The translations under genes and the position numbers were made by a program. DNA of 50,124 nucleotides from Hyphomonadaceae bacterium (GTDB taxonomy: Bacteria; Pseudomonadota; Alphaproteobacteria; Caulobacterales; Aquidulcibacteraceae): assembly GCA_014378995.1 (NCBI GenBank), contig JACMMP010000208.1:1-50124 (forward strand). The letters are read 5' to 3'. Positions 44,698 through 50,124 of this stretch are shown here, one piece after another (position 1 is the stretch's first letter; every line of letters begins with the position of its first letter). The notes below the pieces were generated by a model. That model was not told the origin of the DNA and searched no databases. It was given only the letters and a program-made list of their open reading frames with translations.

Positions 44698-46233
44698 ATG
44701 GACGTCCGCGCCGCCGAAATTTCCGCCATCCTGAAGGAGCAGATCAAGGACTTTGGCGCGGAAGCCAAAGTCGCCGAGATCGGCCGCATCTTGTCGGTCG
44801 GCGACGGCATCGCCCGCGTCTACGGCCTGGAGAGCGTGCAGGCCGGCGAGATGGTCGAGTTTCCGGGCGGCGTGAAGGGCATGGCCCTCAACCTTGAGCG
44901 CGACAATGTCGGCGTCGTCATCTTCGGTGAGGACCGCGGCCTGAAAGAGGGCGACACCGTAAAGCGCCTCGGCCAGATCGTCGACGTGCCGGTCGGCAAG
45001 GGCCTCCTCGGGCGCGTCGTCGACGCGCTCGGCAACCCGATCGACGGCAAAGGCCCGATCAAAGCAGACAAGCGCTCGACCGTCGACGTGAAGGCGCCCG
45101 GCATCATTCCGCGGAAATCGGTGCACGAGCCGATGCAGACGGGCATCAAAGCGATCGACGCACTGATCCCGATCGGCCGTGGCCAGCGCGAACTCATCAT
45201 CGGCGATCGCCAAACCGGCAAGACCGCCGTCGCGCTCGACACCATTCTCTATCAGCGCGACGCGCACGACCGGAACGCGCCGGAGAGCGAGAAGCTCTAC
45301 TGCATCTATGTCGTCATCGGCCAAAAGCGCTCGACGGTGGCGCAGCTCGTGAAGACGCTCGAAGACAAGGGCGCGCTGCAATATTCGATCATCGTCGCCG
45401 CGACTGCTTCGGACGCCGCGCCGCTGCAATATCTGGCGCCGATGGCGGGTTGCGCGATGGGCGAATATTTCCGCGACAACGGCATGCACGCGCTCATCAT
45501 CTATGATGACTTGTCGAAGCAGGCTGTTGCGTATCGTCAAATGTCGCTGCTGCTGCGCCGCCCGCCGGGCCGCGAGGCTTATCCGGGCGACGTCTTCTAT
45601 CTGCACTCTCGCCTGCTCGAACGCGCGGCGAAGCTGAACGAAGACAACGGCTCGGGCTCGCTGACGGCGCTGCCGATCATCGAAACGCAAGCCAACGACG
45701 TCTCGGCCTACATCCCGACCAACGTGATCTCGATCACGGACGGCCAGATTTTCTTGGAAACTGAGCTTTTCTTCCAAGGCATCCGCCCGGCGCTCAATGT
45801 CGGCATCTCGGTGTCGCGCGTCGGCGGCAACGCGCAGATCAAGGCGATGAAGCAAGTCGCCGGCCCGCTGAAGGGCGAACTCGCGCAATACCGCGAAATG
45901 GCCGCGTTCGCGAAGTTCGGCTCCGATCTCGACGCCGCCACGCAGCGTTTGCTCGCACGCGGCGCGCGCCTCACTGAACTTTTGAAGCAGCCGCAATTTT
46001 CGCCGTCGCCGGTCGAAGAGCAAGTCGTGCTGATCTATGCCGGCACGCGCGGATTCCTCGATAAGGTGCCGGTGGCCGACATCGGCCGCTTCGAAAGCGA
46101 ACTCACCTCCTGGCTGCGTGCAAAGAAGCAGGACCTGCTAAAATCCATCGTCGCCAAGAAGGACATCTCGAAGGACGGTATCGAAGCCAACATCAAAGCC
46201 GCCCTCACGGAATTTTCCGCGACGTTCGCTTAA
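44698..46233 (+). CDS. atpA: ATP synthase F1 alpha subunit
   Basis: The alpha subunit holds the non-catalytic nucleotide sites and the arginine finger of F1. The 511-residue protein has an N-terminal beta-barrel, the P-loop GDRQTGKT (residues 169-176), and the alpha/beta signature [14 protein letters not shown], which holds the arginine finger. Length and N-terminus ([16 protein letters not shown]) fit alphaproteobacteria. AAGGGG at 44684-44689 precedes the ATG. atpG follows nine bases later. Confidence 0.98.
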   Translation: MDVRAAEISAILKEQIKDFGAEAKVAEIGRILSVGDGIARVYGLESVQAGEMVEFPGGVKGMALNLERDNVGVVIFGEDRGLKEGDTVKRLGQIVDVPVGKGLLGRVVDALGNPIDGKGPIKADKRSTVDVKAPGIIPRKSVHEPMQTGIKAIDALIPIGRGQRELIIGDRQTGKTAVALDTILYQRDAHDRNAPESEKLYCIYVVIGQKRSTVAQLVKTLEDKGALQYSIIVAATASDAAPLQYLAPMAGCAMGEYFRDNGMHALIIYDDLSKQAVAYRQMSLLLRRPPGREAYPGDVFYLHSRLLERAAKLNEDNGSGSLTALPIIETQANDVSAYIPTNVISITDGQIFLETELFFQGIRPALNVGISVSRVGGNAQIKAMKQVAGPLKGELAQYREMAAFAKFGSDLDAATQRLLARGARLTELLKQPQFSPSPVEEQVVLIYAGTRGFLDKVPVADIGRFESELTSWLRAKKQDLLKSIVAKKDISKDGIEANIKAALTEFSATFA

Positions 46234-46242
46234 GGACTCGAA

Positions 46243-47121
46243 ATGCCGAGCTTAAAAGAGTTCCGCAATCGCATCGCCAGCGTGAAGTCCACGCAGAAAA
46301 TCACCAAGGCGATGCAGATGGTGGCGGCCGCGAAGCTGAAGCGGGCGCAGAGCCAAGCCGAAGCGGCGCGGCCTTACGCTGAGCGTATGTCGCGCGTGAT
46401 CGCCAACCTCGCCGCCGCGGTGCAGGGCGACGACGCGCCGGCTTTGCTGCGCGGCACCGGTAAGGATCAGGTCCACCTCGTCGTTGTGATGACGAGCGAA
46501 CGAGGCCTCTGCGGCGGCTTTAACACGCAGATCGTGCGCGCCGCGCGTGAACGCATCAACGAACTCATCGTCGCCGGCAAGACGGTGAAGATCGTCGCTG
46601 TCGGCAAGAAGGGCCGCGATCAGCTTCGCCGCATGCATGGCGACAAGATCATCAAGTTCGTCGATCTCTCGGGCTTCCGCAGTATCGGCGCCGATGCCTC
46701 GCACATGGTGCGCGAAGCTATCCTCGAACTCTATGAGGCGGGCGAATTCGATGTCGCGACACTCTTTTTCTCGCGCTTCCGCTCGGTGATCGCGCAAGTG
46801 CCGACGGCGCTGCAGTTGATCCCAGCGCGCGCGCCCGAGGGCGTTAAGCCGCCGGACTTAAAGGGCGCGATCTATGAATACGAGCCGAACGAAGCTGAGA
46901 TCCTCGAAGCTTTGCTGCCGCAATATTTGAACGGCCAGATTCTGCAGGCGCTGCTCGAAAACCAGGCCGGCTTCTACGGCGCGCAGATGAGCGCAATGGA
47001 CAACGCCACCCGCAACGCCGGCGACCTGATCAAGAAGCTGACGCTGCGCTACAACCGCCAGCGCCAAGCCAATATCACCAAGGAGCTGATCGAAATCATC
47101 TCCGGCGCGGAGGCTCTATAA
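46243..47121 (+). CDS. atpG: ATP synthase F1 gamma subunit
   Basis: The gamma subunit is the rotating central shaft of F1. The 292-residue product has the conserved N-terminal helix ([20 protein letters not shown]), the [11 protein letters not shown] region and the C-terminal coiled-coil helix ([20 protein letters not shown]). It is full length. The stop (47119-47121) is directly followed by the ATG of ohr at 47122, which is unusual, because atpD normally comes next. Confidence 0.97.
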   Translation: MPSLKEFRNRIASVKSTQKITKAMQMVAAAKLKRAQSQAEAARPYAERMSRVIANLAAAVQGDDAPALLRGTGKDQVHLVVVMTSERGLCGGFNTQIVRAARERINELIVAGKTVKIVAVGKKGRDQLRRMHGDKIIKFVDLSGFRSIGADASHMVREAILELYEAGEFDVATLFFSRFRSVIAQVPTALQLIPARAPEGVKPPDLKGAIYEYEPNEAEILEALLPQYLNGQILQALLENQAGFYGAQMSAMDNATRNAGDLIKKLTLRYNRQRQANITKELIEIISGAEAL

Positions 47122-47544
47122 ATGGCAGACGCTCTCTACAAAACCAAAGCAATCTCCACCGGCGGCCGCGCTGGCGGCAAAGTGGCGCTGGCTGACGGCG
47201 GGCTCTATTTTCACATGGAGCATTCCAAGGGTCTCGGCGGTTCGGGCGAAGGTTCGAACCCCGAGCAATTGTTCGCGCTGGGCTACGCCAACTGCTTCAA
47301 CTCCGCAGTCGCCTTCGTCGCCGGGCAAAAGAAGCTCGACGCATCGAAAGCGGTGGTGACGTGCGAAGTCGGCATTGGCCGCGAAGAAGGGGGCCTTGGG
47401 CTCTCCGCGAGCCTGACGCTGGCGATCCCAGGCATGGAGCGCGCGCAAGTGCAGGAGCTGCTCGACGCCGCGCACCAAGTTTGCCCCTATTCGAAAGCGA
47501 CGCGCGGCAACATCGCGGTTGAGCTGACGGTGATCGAAGCATGA
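47122..47544 (+). CDS. ohr: Organic hydroperoxide resistance protein Ohr
   Basis: Ohr is a thiol peroxidase that reduces organic hydroperoxides, usually with lipoyl groups as reductant. The 140-residue OsmC-fold protein has both catalytic cysteines, Cys58 (GYANCFNSAV) and Cys121 (VCPYSKATRGN), and an N-terminal Arg in GGRAGG. It starts directly after the atpG stop and lies between atpG and atpD, so it should be made with ATP synthase. No ohrR regulator is present here. The start is not preceded by a separate promoter-sized gap. Confidence 0.94.
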   Translation: MADALYKTKAISTGGRAGGKVALADGGLYFHMEHSKGLGGSGEGSNPEQLFALGYANCFNSAVAFVAGQKKLDASKAVVTCEVGIGREEGGLGLSASLTLAIPGMERAQVQELLDAAHQVCPYSKATRGNIAVELTVIEA

Positions 47545-47630
47545 TGCGTCGGGCGGCGCGCCTGGCGCTGATCGCGGCGCCGTTTCTGGCCGTGGCCGCA
47601 GGCATTATCGCCGCTCGATTGATGAATTAA
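47541..47630 (+). CDS. Putative 29-residue single-helix membrane microprotein
   Basis: A short frame whose ATG overlaps the ohr stop as ATGA encodes 29 residues. They consist of a basic start (MMRRAAR), a hydrophobic helix (about residues 8-24) and a short polar tail, so a single membrane helix or a signal-like peptide is likely. It ends 38 bases before atpD. The overlap and clean stop support translation, but so short a frame could be chance. Confidence 0.4.
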   Translation: MMRRAARLALIAAPFLAVAAGIIAARLMN

Positions 47631-47656
47631 ACGCCGCACGCGGCACACAGGATTGA

Positions 47657-49093
<1,437 letters not shown>

Positions 49094-49109
49094 GACGCGG
49101 AGGGACGCG

Positions 49110-49313
49110 ATGAATTGGTTTGTGGACAAACTCGGGCCGATACCGAAGCAGCCGCGCGGCGCCAAAACGCCGTCGGAACAACGCGCCGCGGCGAAGCTGC
49201 AGTCGCAGCCACAGAAGGCGTCATCGCAGCAACAGCGCGCCGCCTCGCCGCCGCGTGGCTCTGCTCCGCAGCCGGCGCCTGAGCCGCCGAAAAAGAAAAA
49301 AGGCTGGTTCTGA
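49110..49313 (+). CDS. Small disordered protein within the atp operon
   Basis: A 67-residue Gln/Pro/Ala/Lys-rich protein with no domain I recognise. It starts MNWFVDKLGPIPKQ and ends with a run of lysines before GWF. The middle is likely disordered. GGAGG at 49099-49103 lies six bases before the ATG, good support for translation. It sits between atpD (16 bases before) and atpC (three bases after), where no ATP synthase subunit is expected. Proposed role: none. Confidence 0.62.
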   Translation: MNWFVDKLGPIPKQPRGAKTPSEQRAAAKLQSQPQKASSQQQRAASPPRGSAPQPAPEPPKKKKGWF

Positions 49314-49316
49314 GTC

Positions 49317-49718
49317 ATGGCTGACAAGCTGCACTTCGCCCTCGTTTCGCCAGAACGGGAGCTGTTCAACGGCGAAGTCGATCACGTCGTGGTGCCCGGT
49401 TCGGAAGGCGAGTTCGGCGTCTCGCCGAATCACGCGCCGGTGATGAGCGTTATCAAGCCGGGCGCGCTCAAGGTGTTCAACGAGGGCAACGTGCGGCGCA
49501 TTTTTGTCAATGGCGGCTTCGCCGACGTGACGCCCGAGGGCCTCAGCGTGCTCGCGGAAGAGGCCGTCGATCTGGCCGATATCGACCCCGCGAAGCTTGA
49601 GCAAGATCTGAAGAATGCGCAGGACGATCTGCGCGACGCCAGCGGCGACGCAAAGCGCGCCGCCGCGCAACGCGCGCTGTCGCGCCTGGAAACGATGAAA
49701 GCGGCGATGGCGCGTTAG
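49317..49718 (+). CDS. atpC: ATP synthase F1 epsilon subunit
   Basis: The epsilon subunit sits on the rotor and can inhibit ATP hydrolysis. The 133-residue product has the N-terminal beta-sandwich (LHFALVSPERELFNGEVDHV, VVPGSEGEFGVSPNHAP) and a C-terminal two-helix region (about 88-133). It is the last expected gene of the F1 operon. The c, a and b subunit genes of Fo are not in this window, as usual in alphaproteobacteria where Fo is encoded elsewhere. Confidence 0.96.
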   Translation: MADKLHFALVSPERELFNGEVDHVVVPGSEGEFGVSPNHAPVMSVIKPGALKVFNEGNVRRIFVNGGFADVTPEGLSVLAEEAVDLADIDPAKLEQDLKNAQDDLRDASGDAKRAAAQRALSRLETMKAAMAR

Positions 49719-49745
49719 GCCGCGCCTCAGATACACTGGCGGCGC

Positions 49746-50124
49746 ATGCTGCCGCACCCGCATCTCTGGCCGGCGATTATCGGCGCCATTCTCGGTTTCG
49801 CGCTGATTGCGTGGGCGAGCGTGTGGCTCGCGCGCCGCTGGGCGACGTTGAGCCAGCGGAGGCGCTGGATCATTTTCGGCGCGCTGGCGATCTTCGAAGC
49901 CATCTATTGGACCAGCATCTACGCCGTGTTCGTCGAGCCAAATCGCCTTGTCGTGCGCCACGTGGAGATCGTGAGCGGGGATTGGAACGGTGCGCCACTC
50001 ACGATTGCCGCCATTGGCGACACCCACGTCGGCGGGCCGCACGTGGACGCGGCGCGTATGGGACGCATCGTGCGGCGCATAAATGCATTACGGCCGGATT
50101 TGGTTGTGCTGCTGGGCGACTACG
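49746..50124 (+). CDS. Metallophosphoesterase, N-terminal part (runs off the window)
   Basis: From ATG 49746 the frame stays open to the end of the window (126 codons). Two hydrophobic segments (about residues 8-27 and 40-58) are followed by the calcineurin-like motifs IGDTHVGG (Asp and His metal ligands) and LLGDY. This layout matches membrane-linked metallophosphoesterases such as YaeI-type proteins, some of which cleave UDP-diacylglucosamine. The rest of the gene lies outside, so substrate and length cannot be judged. Confidence 0.8.
   Translation, partial: MLPHPHLWPAIIGAILGFALIAWASVWLARRWATLSQRRRWIIFGALAIFEAIYWTSIYAVFVEPNRLVVRHVEIVSGDWNGAPLTIAAIGDTHVGGPHVDAARMGRIVRRINALRPDLVVLLGDY

Noticed and set aside
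44212-46023. 603-codon reverse-strand open frame across atpH and atpA
   Set aside because: It is the shadow of highly conserved ATP synthase genes in GC-rich DNA and has no recognisable protein features.

Overview
The window is a GC-rich piece of an alphaproteobacterial chromosome, most likely from the Caulobacterales/Hyphomonadaceae side. Three conserved alphaproteobacterial blocks support this: tsaB-rimI-fur-miaB-phoH-ybeY-corC-lnt-HTH-metK, mdh with sucC/sucD/sucA/sucB/lpdA, and xerC/priA followed by atpHAGDC. GTG and TTG starts and ATGA/GTGA stop-start overlaps are frequent. No rRNA, tRNA, CRISPR array, transposase or phage gene was seen. Taxonomy is inferred from gene order and protein style only.

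Layout. 1-8.9 kb: housekeeping run on the + strand (end of tsaB, rimI, fur, miaB, phoH, ybeY, corC, lnt, an XRE regulator, metK, an O-methyltransferase). The metK leader can fold so that its ribosome binding site is buried. 9-29.3 kb: a dispersed TCA cluster. mdh, sucC, sucD, sucA, sucB and lpdA keep their order but are separated by accessory genes. After mdh come two GNATs, an M28 peptidase, a LytTR membrane regulator, a DUF2306-like protein, an MFS transporter and ChrA. Between sucC and sucD lie an unknown gene, a ParD/ParE-type toxin-antitoxin pair, a VOC protein and a reverse-strand BON gene. Between sucB and lpdA lie an alternative oxidase and three small genes. 29.4-33 kb: GNAT, lipoprotein, a membrane protein/winged-helix regulator pair with a 17-bp palindrome, a histone H1-like protein with a terminator, and xerC. 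33.2-43.9 kb: priA, an SDR, a reverse-strand run terC-lipoprotein-DUF1330-MATE, a trmO (tsaA) gene remnant, unknown genes, an MHS-type transporter with a large inserted loop, and a TesB-like thioesterase. 44.1-49.7 kb: F1 ATP synthase genes atpH-A-G-D-C, with an ohr peroxidase and a 29-residue ORF between atpG and atpD, and a small unknown gene between atpD and atpC. The window ends inside a metallophosphoesterase gene.

How the genes fit together. Malate dehydrogenase, succinyl-CoA synthetase and the complete 2-oxoglutarate dehydrogenase complex (E1 SucA, E2 SucB, E3 LpdA) make NADH and a nucleoside triphosphate. F1 uses the proton gradient. The alternative oxidase next to sucB offers a non-pumping electron outlet, and Ohr in the atp operon would protect against organic peroxides.

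Most notable non-gene structure: the metK leader; a palindromic repeat read in frame inside chrA; three intergenic copies of a compound palindromic repeat; and three convergent gene pairs whose stop codons share one palindromic tetranucleotide (CTAG, CTAG, TTAA). I did not find a clear new defence or biosynthetic system. The best candidates for something undescribed are the metK leader, the sucC-linked unknown gene plus toxin-antitoxin insertion, and the additions to the atp operon.
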